Shown: in pieces, positions 7,665 through 16,301 of the stretch
How the letters are laid out: every line of letters begins with the position of its first letter
Position numbering within the stretch: the stretch's first letter is position 1
Assembly (NCBI RefSeq): GCF_910588665.1
Contig: NZ_CAJUPR010000003.1
Coordinates: 1-24,098, forward strand
DNA: 24,098 nt
Source of the DNA: an uncultured Brachyspira sp.
GTDB lineage: Bacteria; Spirochaetota; Brachyspiria; Brachyspirales; Brachyspiraceae
Direction: 5' to 3'
Translations under genes and position numbers: made by a program
Notes under the pieces: generated by a model
The model's database searches: none
What the model saw: only the letters and a program-made list of their open reading frames with translations
Told to the model about the DNA's origin: nothing

Positions 7665-8810
7665 ATGAAGGATAAAACTTTTTTAATGATACCTGGACCT
7701 ACTCCTGTGCCTGAATCTGCCTTGATAGAAATGGCAAGACATCCTATGGCGCATAGAAGCAAAGAATTTTCAAAGATAATAAAAGAAGTTTATGAAGATT
7801 TAAAATATGTGTTTCAAACAAAAAATGATGTATTTTTATTTACCGCAAGCGGAACAGGAGCAATGTGTGCAGCGCTTGAAAATATTATTAATGAAGGTGA
7901 TAAAGTATTATGTTTATCCATCGGAAATTTCGGTGCTAGATGGGAAAAGATAGCAGCAAGCAGAGGGGCTGCTATAACAAAAATAGAAGCTGAAGCTGGT
8001 AAAGTTATAAAGCCTGAAATGCTTGAAGAGGCTTTAAATAATGATAAAGATATAAATATTGTAACGCTTACTCATAGCGAAACTTCCACAGGGGCAGCTA
8101 ATGATATTAAAACTTTATGCTCTATAATAAAAAAACATGGTGCTTTGTCCGTAGTTGACGGCATAACAAGTTTATGTGCTATGGAGTTTAAAACTGATGA
8201 ATGGAATATTGATGTTGCCATATCTGGTTCTCAAAAAGGTTTTATGATTGCTCCGGGTCTTTCTTTTCTTACTGCAAGCAAAGATGCTTTAAAAATGCAT
8301 GAGAGATGCAAATATCCTAGTTTTTATTTTAATTGGTCTGAGCATAAAAAATCTTTAGCTAAAGATACCACTCCTTTTACTCCTGCCGTTAATTTAATAA
8401 CTTCTCTTCATACTGCTTTGAAAATGATAAAAGAAGAAGGCATTGAAAATGTTAATAAAAGACATAGAAAATTTTCTTTGGCTTTGAGGGCATCTATTAA
8501 AGCTATCGGATTAAAACTCTTTGTTGAAGATGATAATAATGCAAGCTATGCCATAACCTCAATACTTCCGCCAGAAGGCATAAGCGTTCCTGATATAAGA
8601 AAGACTTTAAAAGAAGATTATGATATTATAGTTGCAAACGGTCAGGGAGCTTTGGAAAATAAAATATTCAGAATAGGGACTCTCGGATATGTATGCGAAC
8701 GCGATTTAATAATGGCTGTAGGTTCTTTAGAAGCCAGCTTGATTAAATTAGGATTTAAGTTTGAGCTTGGAAGCGGAGTTAAAAAACTAATAGAGGAATT
8801 AAATAAATAA
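7665..8810 (+). CDS. Class V aminotransferase, probable phosphoserine (or serine/alanine-glyoxylate) transaminase
   Basis: PLP-dependent aminotransferase of 381 residues in the alanine-glyoxylate/serine-pyruvate aminotransferase family. Visible landmarks are an N-terminal MIPGPTPVP, a cofactor-phosphate loop TASGTGAM at 60-67, Asp165 in the VDGITS strand that contacts the pyridine ring, and Schiff-base Lys191 in SGSQKGF. It is not SerC by sequence type. Because it is directly upstream of serA and serB, the likely role is conversion of 3-phosphohydroxypyruvate plus glutamate to phosphoserine and 2-oxoglutarate. Some other bacteria and archaea use a class V enzyme of this type beside SerA. AAAGGAG lies 9 bases before the ATG. 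The gap to serA is 59 bases with no terminator. Glyoxylate or pyruvate as acceptor remains possible. Confidence 0.85.
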   Translation: MKDKTFLMIPGPTPVPESALIEMARHPMAHRSKEFSKIIKEVYEDLKYVFQTKNDVFLFTASGTGAMCAALENIINEGDKVLCLSIGNFGARWEKIAASRGAAITKIEAEAGKVIKPEMLEEALNNDKDINIVTLTHSETSTGAANDIKTLCSIIKKHGALSVVDGITSLCAMEFKTDEWNIDVAISGSQKGFMIAPGLSFLTASKDALKMHERCKYPSFYFNWSEHKKSLAKDTTPFTPAVNLITSLHTALKMIKEEGIENVNKRHRKFSLALRASIKAIGLKLFVEDDNNASYAITSILPPEGISVPDIRKTLKEDYDIIVANGQGALENKIFRIGTLGYVCERDLIMAVGSLEASLIKLGFKFELGSGVKKLIEELNK

Positions 8811-8869
8811 TATGTTTGCGGCAATTGATGTATGCTAAAGAGACAACAAAAAATAATACGGAGATAAAA

Positions 8870-10474
8870 ATGAAGGTTTTAATAACTGATAAGATAAATG
8901 AATGTGTTAAGGATATAATTGCTGATGCTGCGGAAGTTGTATTCCTTCCCACAATGAGCGAAGATGAAATTGTAAAAGTTATAGGCGAGTATGATGCTTT
9001 AATGGTGAGAAGTCAAACTAAAGTTACAAGGCATGTTATAGAAGCTGGAAAGAATTTAAAAATTATAGGACGTGCAGGTGTGGGAGTGGATAATATAGAT
9101 GTTGAAGCTGCTACAGAAAAAGGCATAATAGTAGTAAACTCTCCTGACGGAAATACAATAGCGGCATCTGAACATACCATAGCTTTAATGCTTGCAGTAT
9201 CAAGAAATGTGGTTCCTGCTGCGGTATCAACTAAAGAAATTAAATGGAATAGGGATAAGTTTACGGGCAGCGAACTTTTTGGAAAAACTTTAGGCGTTAT
9301 GGGATTTGGAAGAATAGGAAGAAAGGTTGTTCATATTGCTTTGGCTATTGGAATGAAGGTATTAGTTTATGATCCTTTTGCAAATGAAGAAATAGTTCAT
9401 AAAACAGGAGCAATTTATAATACTTCTTTAGATGATTTTTTACCTAAACTTGATTATTTATCGCTTCATATACCTAAAACTGCTGAAACTAATAATATAA
9501 TAAATAAAGATAATATGAGCAAGATGAAAAATACAGCTATAATTATAAATTGCTCAAGAGGCGGACTCGTTAATGAAGAAGATTTGAAAGAAGCTTTAGA
9601 AAACGGAGTTATAGCAGCAGCTGCAGTTGATGTTTTTGTCAATGAGCCTAAAATAGAAACATGTCCTTTGACAGAATATAAAAAAGATAATCTTATACTT
9701 ACTCCTCATCTTGGCGCTAGTACAAAAGAAGCTCAAATAAATGTTGCTTTAGATGTAGCTAAACAGATAAAACAGGTATTATCAGGAGGATATACCGAAT
9801 CGGCTGTTAATATACCTTCTCTTAATCCTGAAAAATTAGAGCCTGTTAAAGATTATATGAAAATAGCAGAAAATGCAGGGGAGATGATAATGCAGCTTTC
9901 CGTTGGTAAGATAAAATCATTGGAAATAACGGCTCAGGGCGATTTAATTAATTTAGATATTAAGCCGCTTGAAGTAGCTATATTGAAAGGCGTACTGTCT
10001 TATATGTTCCAAGATGTTAATTATGTAAATGCCCCCTATCTGGCTAAGCAGAGAGGAGTTGAGATAAAAACTATCAAATCGGAATCACCTTCCGCTTTTA
10101 CAGGAATATTAAAAGTAAAATTAAATACTGATAAAGATACAACAAGCGTATCGGTTTCATTAATAGCTAAAAATATTGCCAGAATAGTTAAGCTTAATGA
10201 TTATGATGTTATAATAAAACCTCAGCCTCATATATTGGTAGTGCCTCATATAAACAGGCATTCTATGATAGCAAAGGTTGCAGCTGTACTTTCAGGAGAC
10301 AGCATCAATATAGGATCAATGAGCGTATCTGAAAATATAAAAGGCAGCAATATGTCTATAATGGTTATAAATGTTGATAGAGTCATAGGCAATGATATTA
10401 CAACAAAAATTTCTAATATAGAGGGCGTTCATGACCCGAAATATGTAAAACTTACAGCAGAATATACCTTATAA
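8870..10474 (+). CDS. serA: D-3-phosphoglycerate dehydrogenase
   Basis: NAD-dependent oxidation of 3-phosphoglycerate to 3-phosphohydroxypyruvate, the first step of serine synthesis, in the cytoplasm. The 534 residues match the long form of the enzyme. They run from the substrate domain through the Rossmann domain with GFGRIG at 145-150 and the catalytic set Arg230 (NCSRGG), Glu259 (NEP) and His280 (TPHLGAS). An allosteric substrate-binding domain lies at about 320-450 and a C-terminal ACT domain at about 455-534 (HINRHSMIAKV... GDSINIGSM). The ACT domain suggests serine feedback control. The start is set at ATG 8870 because GGAG at 8860-8863 is correctly spaced. The open frame extends to a TTG at 8816, but those 18 extra codons are not family-like. 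Confidence 0.95.
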   Translation: MKVLITDKINECVKDIIADAAEVVFLPTMSEDEIVKVIGEYDALMVRSQTKVTRHVIEAGKNLKIIGRAGVGVDNIDVEAATEKGIIVVNSPDGNTIAASEHTIALMLAVSRNVVPAAVSTKEIKWNRDKFTGSELFGKTLGVMGFGRIGRKVVHIALAIGMKVLVYDPFANEEIVHKTGAIYNTSLDDFLPKLDYLSLHIPKTAETNNIINKDNMSKMKNTAIIINCSRGGLVNEEDLKEALENGVIAAAAVDVFVNEPKIETCPLTEYKKDNLILTPHLGASTKEAQINVALDVAKQIKQVLSGGYTESAVNIPSLNPEKLEPVKDYMKIAENAGEMIMQLSVGKIKSLEITAQGDLINLDIKPLEVAILKGVLSYMFQDVNYVNAPYLAKQRGVEIKTIKSESPSAFTGILKVKLNTDKDTTSVSVSLIAKNIARIVKLNDYDVIIKPQPHILVVPHINRHSMIAKVAAVLSGDSINIGSMSVSENIKGSNMSIMVINVDRVIGNDITTKISNIEGVHDPKYVKLTAEYTL

Positions 10475-10501
10475 ATATATATATTATCAGGATAAGTAAA
10501 A

Positions 10502-11125
10502 ATGAAATTAGCGGTTTTTGATTTTGATTCTACATTAATGGATGGAGAAACTTTGGATATTATTGCAAGAGAAACTAATTTTAAAGATGAGATTTCAGAG
10601 ATTACGGCAAAAGGAATGAGAGGAGAATTAGATTTCTTTGAAAGTCTGCAGATGAGAGTATCTTTGCTTAAAGGAATAAAATTAGAAACCGTTAATGAAA
10701 TTTGCAGTTCTCTTCCCATTATGAATGGTGCGGAAGAAACTATAAAAGAACTTCATAGAATCGGATATAAATGCATATGCTTTTCAGGAGGCTTTAAAAA
10801 TGCCACTGTATTATTTGCAGAAAAACTTAATTTAGATGCAGAGTTTTCAAATATATTTCATGTAAAAAATAATGTGCTTACAGGAAATGTAGGAGGCGAG
10901 ATGATGTTTTCAAGCAGCAAAGGAAATATGCTTTTAACTCTTCAGAAGCTTTTAAATATTTCCTATAATGATACTTTAGTTGTAGGCGACGGAGCTAATG
11001 ATTTAAGTATGTTTAAATTTGCAAAAAATAAGGCGGCTTTCTGCGCCAAGGAAATTCTTAAAAAAGAAGCTAATATCATAATAGAAGAAAAAGATTTAAG
11101 TCTTATAATAGATAAAATTAAATAA
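10502..11125 (+). CDS. serB: Phosphoserine phosphatase (HAD family)
   Basis: HAD-superfamily phosphatase of 207 residues, the likely last step of serine synthesis. Motif I is DFDST with nucleophile Asp7 and acid Asp9. Motif II is the Ser95 in FSGGF. Motif III is Lys140. Motif IV is GDGANDL with Asp163 and Asp167. The four-helix cap (residues 15-75) with the GELDFFESL segment is typical of SerB. It has no N-terminal ACT domain, unlike some SerB proteins. AGGATAAG precedes the ATG, and only 27 bases separate it from serA, so it is co-transcribed. The operon therefore encodes all three steps from 3-phosphoglycerate to serine. Confidence 0.9.
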   Translation: MKLAVFDFDSTLMDGETLDIIARETNFKDEISEITAKGMRGELDFFESLQMRVSLLKGIKLETVNEICSSLPIMNGAEETIKELHRIGYKCICFSGGFKNATVLFAEKLNLDAEFSNIFHVKNNVLTGNVGGEMMFSSSKGNMLLTLQKLLNISYNDTLVVGDGANDLSMFKFAKNKAAFCAKEILKKEANIIIEEKDLSLIIDKIK

Positions 11126-11142
11126 ATTAATTATATTTTATC
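11111..11142. terminator. Weak hairpin between convergent serB and gltA
   Basis: GATAAAAT at 11111-11118 pairs with ATTTTATC at 11135-11142 across the stop codon of serB. It is entirely A+T except one pair, so it may be a weak bidirectional terminator or chance. Confidence 0.3.
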
Positions 11143-11157
11143 TTATAGAGGCAGTTA

Positions 11158-12501
11158 TTATCTTTTATCCATACTTATAAACTCCTGAGGATCTATAACA
11201 TTTTTATATGCAGGTCTTATTATTTTTCTGTCATCAAAATTAAGTTCTTCTATTCTGTTAGCGCACCAGCCTACTATTCTTGACATAGCAAATAACGGAG
11301 TATAAATCTCTTTAGGTATTCCAAGCATATCATAAATGAAACCAGAATAAAGATCCACATTTGCGCATACTCTTTTTTTATCTCCTTTTACCTTCATGAA
11401 GCATTCAACTGCTCTTTCTTCTATTAACTCTAAAAATTGAAGTTCGCATTCTTTTTTCTTTTCTTTGGCTAGCTGAGAGGCAAGATCTTTTAATATAACA
11501 GCTCTGGGATCTGATAAGGTATAAACCGCATGTCCTATTCCGTATATAAGACCGCTTTTATCATAAGCTTCTTTATTTAGCATTTTTATAAGATAATCGT
11601 CTATTTGTTTTTTATCTTCCCAATTATCTATTACCTCTTTTAAATGAAGAAACATATCCATTACTTTAGCATTAGCTCCTCCATGCAAATCTCCTTTAAG
11701 AGATCCTATTCCTGCCGAGATGCTTGAATATGTATCTGTTCTTGATGAACTTGTAACGCGGACTGTGAAAGTTGAATTATTACCGCTGCCATGATCTGCA
11801 TGAAGTATTAACAGCAAATCAAGCATTCTCGCTTCCAAAGGAGTAAATTCCTGTTTAAGCATATATAAAAAGTTTTCGGATATAGAATATTTAGGCTTAG
11901 GCAGAGTAATATTTAAATATTTTTGATCAACGCTGTATTTATACATATTATAAGCATAAGCAATAACTGCGGGGAATCTTGCTGTTAATTGTATGGATTG
12001 AAGCATTAGATTATCCAATGATAAATCTTCAGGATTAGGATCATGAATATACATTTCAAGTACGCTTCTTGACAATATATTCATAATGTTCTGACCTTCC
12101 AAATCAATTATATTCATAATAGTTTTTTTATCCAAATACATATTTTCCGATATAAGTTCTCTGAAAGACTGCAGTCTGTTTTCATCTGGAAGCTTTCCCG
12201 AAAGAAGCAGATAGCAAACCTCTTCATATCCAAAACGCTTATTTTTTAATATGTCGTCTGTAATATCTTTTATGCTGTATCCTCTGTAATACAGTTTACC
12301 GTCTATAGGATAAACATTTCCGTTTTCATCTTTTTCATATCCTACAACATCGCCCACATTTGTAAGTCCTACAAGTACTCCCGTACCATCTTCATTTCTA
12401 AGTCCTTTTTTGACATTATATTTTTGAAAAAGTTCGCTGTCAATTTTTATACGCTTGCTTGAATGATCGTATAATTTGTATAGTAAGTATTCTTTTTTCA
12501 T
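11158..12501 (-). CDS. gltA: Citrate synthase
   Basis: Condenses oxaloacetate and acetyl-CoA to citrate. The protein has 447 residues. Visible active-site landmarks are His234/His237 in HADHGSGN, catalytic His273 in DLHGGAN, His324 in GIGHAVYTLSDPR and catalytic Asp383 in NVDLYSG, which all fit true citrate synthases. An N-terminal extension of about 40 residues precedes the GLRNEDGTGVLVGL segment. This extended form is, to my recollection, the one common in Bacteroidales and some Clostridia rather than the E. coli form. A 2-methylcitrate synthase activity cannot be excluded by sequence, but the acn and icd neighbours favour citrate. AAGGAG lies 8 bases before the ATG. It is the last gene of the acn-icd-gltA operon, 77 bases after icd. 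Confidence 0.93.
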   Translation of the reverse strand: MKKEYLLYKLYDHSSKRIKIDSELFQKYNVKKGLRNEDGTGVLVGLTNVGDVVGYEKDENGNVYPIDGKLYYRGYSIKDITDDILKNKRFGYEEVCYLLLSGKLPDENRLQSFRELISENMYLDKKTIMNIIDLEGQNIMNILSRSVLEMYIHDPNPEDLSLDNLMLQSIQLTARFPAVIAYAYNMYKYSVDQKYLNITLPKPKYSISENFLYMLKQEFTPLEARMLDLLLILHADHGSGNNSTFTVRVTSSSRTDTYSSISAGIGSLKGDLHGGANAKVMDMFLHLKEVIDNWEDKKQIDDYLIKMLNKEAYDKSGLIYGIGHAVYTLSDPRAVILKDLASQLAKEKKKECELQFLELIEERAVECFMKVKGDKKRVCANVDLYSGFIYDMLGIPKEIYTPLFAMSRIVGWCANRIEELNFDDRKIIRPAYKNVIDPQEFISMDKR

Positions 12502-12578
12502 AATAAACTCCTTAATAATTATTTTGGTTTATAAATACAATGTTCTTTAAAAATAAGAAATAGTTTAGTAATAATAGA

Positions 12579-13838
12579 TTATATAAGAGAAACTATATTT
12601 TCTGCAAACTCTTTAGTTCCAAGCGATAATCCTTTATTCATAAAACCTGCTAAATCTTCTGTTGCGTACCCGCTTTTAAAAGATTTTTCCAATGCGTTTA
12701 TTATTAATTCAGCCGCTTTATTCATATTTAAATACTCTAATGCCATAACGGAAGAAAGTATTAATGAACATGGATTAGCCTTATTTTTACCCGCTATATC
12801 AGGTGCTGTTCCATGAGTTGCTTCAAAAATAGCATGTCCCGTCTTATAATTTATATTTCCTCCGGGTGATATTCCTATTCCTCCGACCATTGCCGCTAAC
12901 TGATCGGATATATAATCGCCGTTTAAATTCAATGTTGCGATTACGGAATAATTTTCTGGTTTTAATAATGTATTTTGCAAAAATGCATCCGCAATATTAT
13001 CTTTTACTATAACTTTTCCATTTTCTTGTGCTTCTTTTAATTTTGTTTTTGCTTTACTCTCTCCAAACTCATTTTTTATCTTTTCATATTCTTCCATAGT
13101 AAAAGTTTCATTTGCAAATTCTTCTCTTGCAATTTCATATCCGTATTTTTTGAATCCGCCTTCGGTAAATTTCATTATATTTCCTTTATGAACTAAAGTA
13201 ACAGAAGGAAGCTTGTTTTTAATAGCGTATTCTATTGCAGAGCGTATCAGTCTTTTAGAACCTTCCTCAGATACAGGTTTAACCCCGAAAGATGAAGTTT
13301 TAGGAAATCTTATATTTGATACTCCCATTTCATTTTTCAAAAAGTTATAGAATTTTTTTGATTCTTCCGTTCCCATTTTCCATTCTATGCCAGCATATAT
13401 ATCTTCAGTATTTTCTCTGAATACAATCATATTAACTTTATTAGGTTCTTTTATAGGAGATGAAGTTCCGTTAAACCATCTTACTGGTCTTAAGCAAACA
13501 TATAGATCTAGAATCTGTCTAAGCGCCACATTCAATGAACGCATGCCTTCTCCTACAGGGGTAGTTAAAGGTCCTTTTATACCTATAAGATACTCTTTAA
13601 AAACATTTATTGTTTCATCGGGCAGAGGAGTGCCTATTTGTTTCTGAGACTTATCTCCAGCAAGTACCTCAAGCCATTCTATAGATTTTTTTCCGTTATA
13701 CGCTTTTTTTACAGCCTCATTTACCACCATTTGAGATGCATGAGTAATTTCTGCTCCAACTCCGTCTCCTTCTATAAAAGGAATAGTAACTATATCGGGT
13801 ATTGATAATTTACCATTTTTCATTTCTATTTTACTCAT
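12579..13838 (-). CDS. icd: Isocitrate dehydrogenase, NAD-type by coenzyme residues
   Basis: Oxidative decarboxylation of isocitrate to 2-oxoglutarate. The 419 residues align along the whole E. coli Icd fold: FIEGDGVGAE near 22, substrate loop RSLNVALRQ with Ser101, FRENTEDIYAG at 140-150, LVHKGNIMKFTEG, and NLNGDYISDQ carrying metal-binding aspartates. The coenzyme site differs from NADP-dependent Icd. E. coli Lys344 and Tyr345 correspond to Asp347 and Ile348 (HGTAPDIAG), Val351 to Ala354, and Tyr391 and Arg395 to about Glu394 and Gly398. Asp plus Ile at the first two sites is the pattern of NAD-dependent enzymes, so NAD is the predicted coenzyme although automatic annotation usually says NADP. 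AGGAAA precedes the ATG. It lies 20 bases after acn in the same operon. Confidence 0.93.
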   Translation of the reverse strand: MSKIEMKNGKLSIPDIVTIPFIEGDGVGAEITHASQMVVNEAVKKAYNGKKSIEWLEVLAGDKSQKQIGTPLPDETINVFKEYLIGIKGPLTTPVGEGMRSLNVALRQILDLYVCLRPVRWFNGTSSPIKEPNKVNMIVFRENTEDIYAGIEWKMGTEESKKFYNFLKNEMGVSNIRFPKTSSFGVKPVSEEGSKRLIRSAIEYAIKNKLPSVTLVHKGNIMKFTEGGFKKYGYEIAREEFANETFTMEEYEKIKNEFGESKAKTKLKEAQENGKVIVKDNIADAFLQNTLLKPENYSVIATLNLNGDYISDQLAAMVGGIGISPGGNINYKTGHAIFEATHGTAPDIAGKNKANPCSLILSSVMALEYLNMNKAAELIINALEKSFKSGYATEDLAGFMNKGLSLGTKEFAENIVSLI

Positions 13839-13858
13839 AATAATTTCCTAATAATTTT

Positions 13859-16120
13859 TTAATATTTGTTTTTTATTAATGTATTTAAAGCACTTCCGTT
13901 TTTAAACCATTCAATTTGTGCTTCATTATAAGTATGAATAGCTTCAAAACTTTCTTCATTTCCATTTTCATGTATAAGTTTAATTGTAAGATTTTGTTTA
14001 GGTCTGAAATTATCAAGTCCCAATATAGTTATTTTATCTTTTTCCTGTATTTTGCTGTAATCTTCCTTATTTTTAAAGGTTACAGCAAGCATACCTTGTT
14101 TTTTTAAATTTGTTTCATGTATTCTGGCAAAACTTTTAGCAAGAACTGCTTTTACATTTAAAAATCTAGGCTCCATTGCAGCATGCTCTCTGCTTGAACC
14201 CTCACCGTAATTTTCTTCCGCCACAACTATAGAAGATATATTTTTTTGCTTGTATTCTTTTGCTGTTTTTGAAATTTCTTCATAATTATCGTTTAATTGA
14301 TTGAATACAAAGTTTGTTTTATCATTGAAGAAATTAACCGCACCCATCAACATGTTGTCTGAAATATTTTCTAAATGCCCTCTGAACTTTAGCCAAGGTC
14401 CGGCCATTGATATATGGTCAGTTGTACATTTACCTTTAACTTTTATAAGTAGAGGCATATTATTAAAATCATTAATATTGAATTTATTGAAAGGCTTTAA
14501 TAACTGCAGACGCTTTGAATCTTTATCTATTATGATTTCTGCATTACTGTCAGGTGTATTATATATTTTTTTGTTTTCTGTGATTAATCCGTTTTTAGGC
14601 AAAGCAATACCCATAGGAGCATCGAGTTTAACTTCATTTCCTTCTTCATTTATGAGAGTGTCTTTAATAGGATTAAATCTTAAATCCCCTGCTATACTTA
14701 AAGCCATTACAGTTTCAGGAGAAGCAACGAATGCATGAGTATTAGGGTTGCCGTCCGCTCTTTTAGCAAAGTTTCTATTAAAAGATGTAACTATTGAATT
14801 TGCTCTTGTATTATCTGCTTCCTGTCTGTTCCATTGTCCTATACAAGGTCCGCATGCATTTGTCATAATTACAGCACCTATTTTTTTGAAGTCATCTATT
14901 ATACCATCTCTTAAAGCAGCATTATATGAAGCTTCTGAACCTGGATTAATTATTATTTTTGATTTTACTTTTAATTTTTTTTCTATTACCTGTCTTGCTA
15001 AAGATGCAGCCTTACTTAAATCATAGTATGAAGAATTAGTACAAGAACCGATTAATCCCGCTTCCATTACTGCAGGATATTTATTTTCTTCTACCTTTTT
15101 AGCAAACTGACTTATAGTACATGCAGCGTCTGGGGTAAATGGTCCGTTTAAGTATGGTTCTAGCCCAGACAGATTAATCTCTATTATCTTATCATAATAT
15201 CTTTCAGGATTTTTATATACTTCATCATCAGCTTTCAAATTATTTATATTTTCATAAGCAAGTTTAACAACTTCTTCTCGTCCTGTAGCAATCAAATACT
15301 CTTTTATGTTATTATCATAAGGGAATATTGAAGTTGTAGCTCCAACTTCAGCACCCATATTGCATATTGAAGCCTTGCCAGCAGCAGATAGGGTAGAAGC
15401 ACCTTCTCCAAAATATTCTATAATGGAATTAGTACCGCCTTTAACAGTTAAAATTCCTGCTAATTTTAGTATTACATCTTTAGCACTAGCCCAGCCGTTT
15501 AGAGAACCTGTTAATTTTACTCCTATTATATTAGGTATTTTTAATTCCCATTCCATTCCTGTCATAACATCAACTGCATCAGCTCCGCCTACACCTATAG
15601 CAAGCATTCCAAGTCCTCCTGAATTAGGAGTATGAGAATCAGTACCTATCATCATACCGCCCGGAAAAGCATAATTTTCTAATACTATCTGATGTATTAT
15701 TCCAGAGCCTGCTTCCCAGAAACCAAGTCCGTACTTTTTAGCAACACTCTCTAAAAAATTATAAACTTCTTTATTTATATTAAGTGCATTTTTCAAATCT
15801 TCTTTAGCACCTTTACATGCCTCTATTAAGTGGTCGCAATGTATAGTTGCTGGTACTGCTGATGATGTTTTTCCTGCATTCATAAACTGCAGTAATGTCA
15901 TTTGCGCTGTAGCGTCCTGCATTGCAGCTCTGTCTGGTTTGAAATATGCATAGTCTTCCTCTCTTCTAAAATCTTTTATATTTTTTTCATTATATAAATG
16001 CGAATATAAAATTTTTTCTGATAATGTTAATGCTCTTTTCAGTTTTGATTTTATATTATTGATTCTATTTTTATAATTTGAATAAAATTTTCTTATCATT
16101 TCAATATCATAAATTTCCAT
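13859..16120 (-). CDS. acn: Aconitate hydratase (mitochondrial-type aconitase)
   Basis: Isomerises citrate to isocitrate with a [4Fe-4S] cluster. The 753 residues match the mitochondrial-type length and are shorter than AcnA (about 890). Cluster ligands are Cys360 in IGSCTNSS and Cys423 and Cys426 in ACGPCIGQW. Other landmarks are RAAMQDATAQM at 64-74, IGTDSHTPNSGGLG at 158-171, KCTTDHISMAGPW near 564-576, and the swivel-domain GEGSSREHAAMEPR at 639-652 with the catalytic serine. AAGGAA precedes the ATG, and a strong promoter is at 16162-16190. It is the first gene of the acn-icd-gltA operon, which makes 2-oxoglutarate from oxaloacetate and acetyl-CoA. No 2-oxoglutarate dehydrogenase or other TCA gene is nearby, which suggests a biosynthetic role. 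Confidence 0.95.
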   Translation of the reverse strand: MEIYDIEMIRKFYSNYKNRINNIKSKLKRALTLSEKILYSHLYNEKNIKDFRREEDYAYFKPDRAAMQDATAQMTLLQFMNAGKTSSAVPATIHCDHLIEACKGAKEDLKNALNINKEVYNFLESVAKKYGLGFWEAGSGIIHQIVLENYAFPGGMMIGTDSHTPNSGGLGMLAIGVGGADAVDVMTGMEWELKIPNIIGVKLTGSLNGWASAKDVILKLAGILTVKGGTNSIIEYFGEGASTLSAAGKASICNMGAEVGATTSIFPYDNNIKEYLIATGREEVVKLAYENINNLKADDEVYKNPERYYDKIIEINLSGLEPYLNGPFTPDAACTISQFAKKVEENKYPAVMEAGLIGSCTNSSYYDLSKAASLARQVIEKKLKVKSKIIINPGSEASYNAALRDGIIDDFKKIGAVIMTNACGPCIGQWNRQEADNTRANSIVTSFNRNFAKRADGNPNTHAFVASPETVMALSIAGDLRFNPIKDTLINEEGNEVKLDAPMGIALPKNGLITENKKIYNTPDSNAEIIIDKDSKRLQLLKPFNKFNINDFNNMPLLIKVKGKCTTDHISMAGPWLKFRGHLENISDNMLMGAVNFFNDKTNFVFNQLNDNYEEISKTAKEYKQKNISSIVVAEENYGEGSSREHAAMEPRFLNVKAVLAKSFARIHETNLKKQGMLAVTFKNKEDYSKIQEKDKITILGLDNFRPKQNLTIKLIHENGNEESFEAIHTYNEAQIEWFKNGSALNTLIKNKY

Positions 16121-16161
16121 AATTAATTCCTTATTATAAAAAATACTTAATATAAAGCATT

Positions 16162-16190
16162 ATTATATATCAGTATTTGTTTTTTATCAA
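16162..16190 (-). promoter_or_regulatory. Promoter of the acn-icd-gltA operon
   Basis: On the minus strand, TTGATA (16185-16190) and a perfect TATAAT (16162-16167) are 17 bases apart, giving a leader of about 35 bases. No operator palindrome was recognised. Confidence 0.65.
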
Positions 16191-16236
16191 AAATTTTATA
16201 ATTTTTTACAGGAAGATTTATAAAATTTTTAATATA

Positions 16237-16265
16237 TTTACAAAAAATATAAATTGTTTTATTAT
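16237..16265 (+). promoter_or_regulatory. Candidate promoter of mscL
   Basis: TTTACA (16237-16242) and TATTAT (16260-16265) are 17 bases apart and 36 bases upstream of the mscL ATG. It is divergent from the acn promoter. Confidence 0.5.
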
Positions 16266-16301
16266 ATTTTCTGTAACAATAAATTATTTTACGGGGGGCT
16301 T

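Noticed and set aside
8816..8869. Eighteen-codon N-terminal extension of serA from a TTG
   Set aside because: It lies upstream of a well-spaced GGAG, and SerA proteins begin at the MKVLITD-type strand.
14301..15635. Several plus-strand open frames of 90-145 codons opposite acn
   Set aside because: They are antisense to a full-length aconitase with all cluster cysteines, and they have no ribosome sites or family features.
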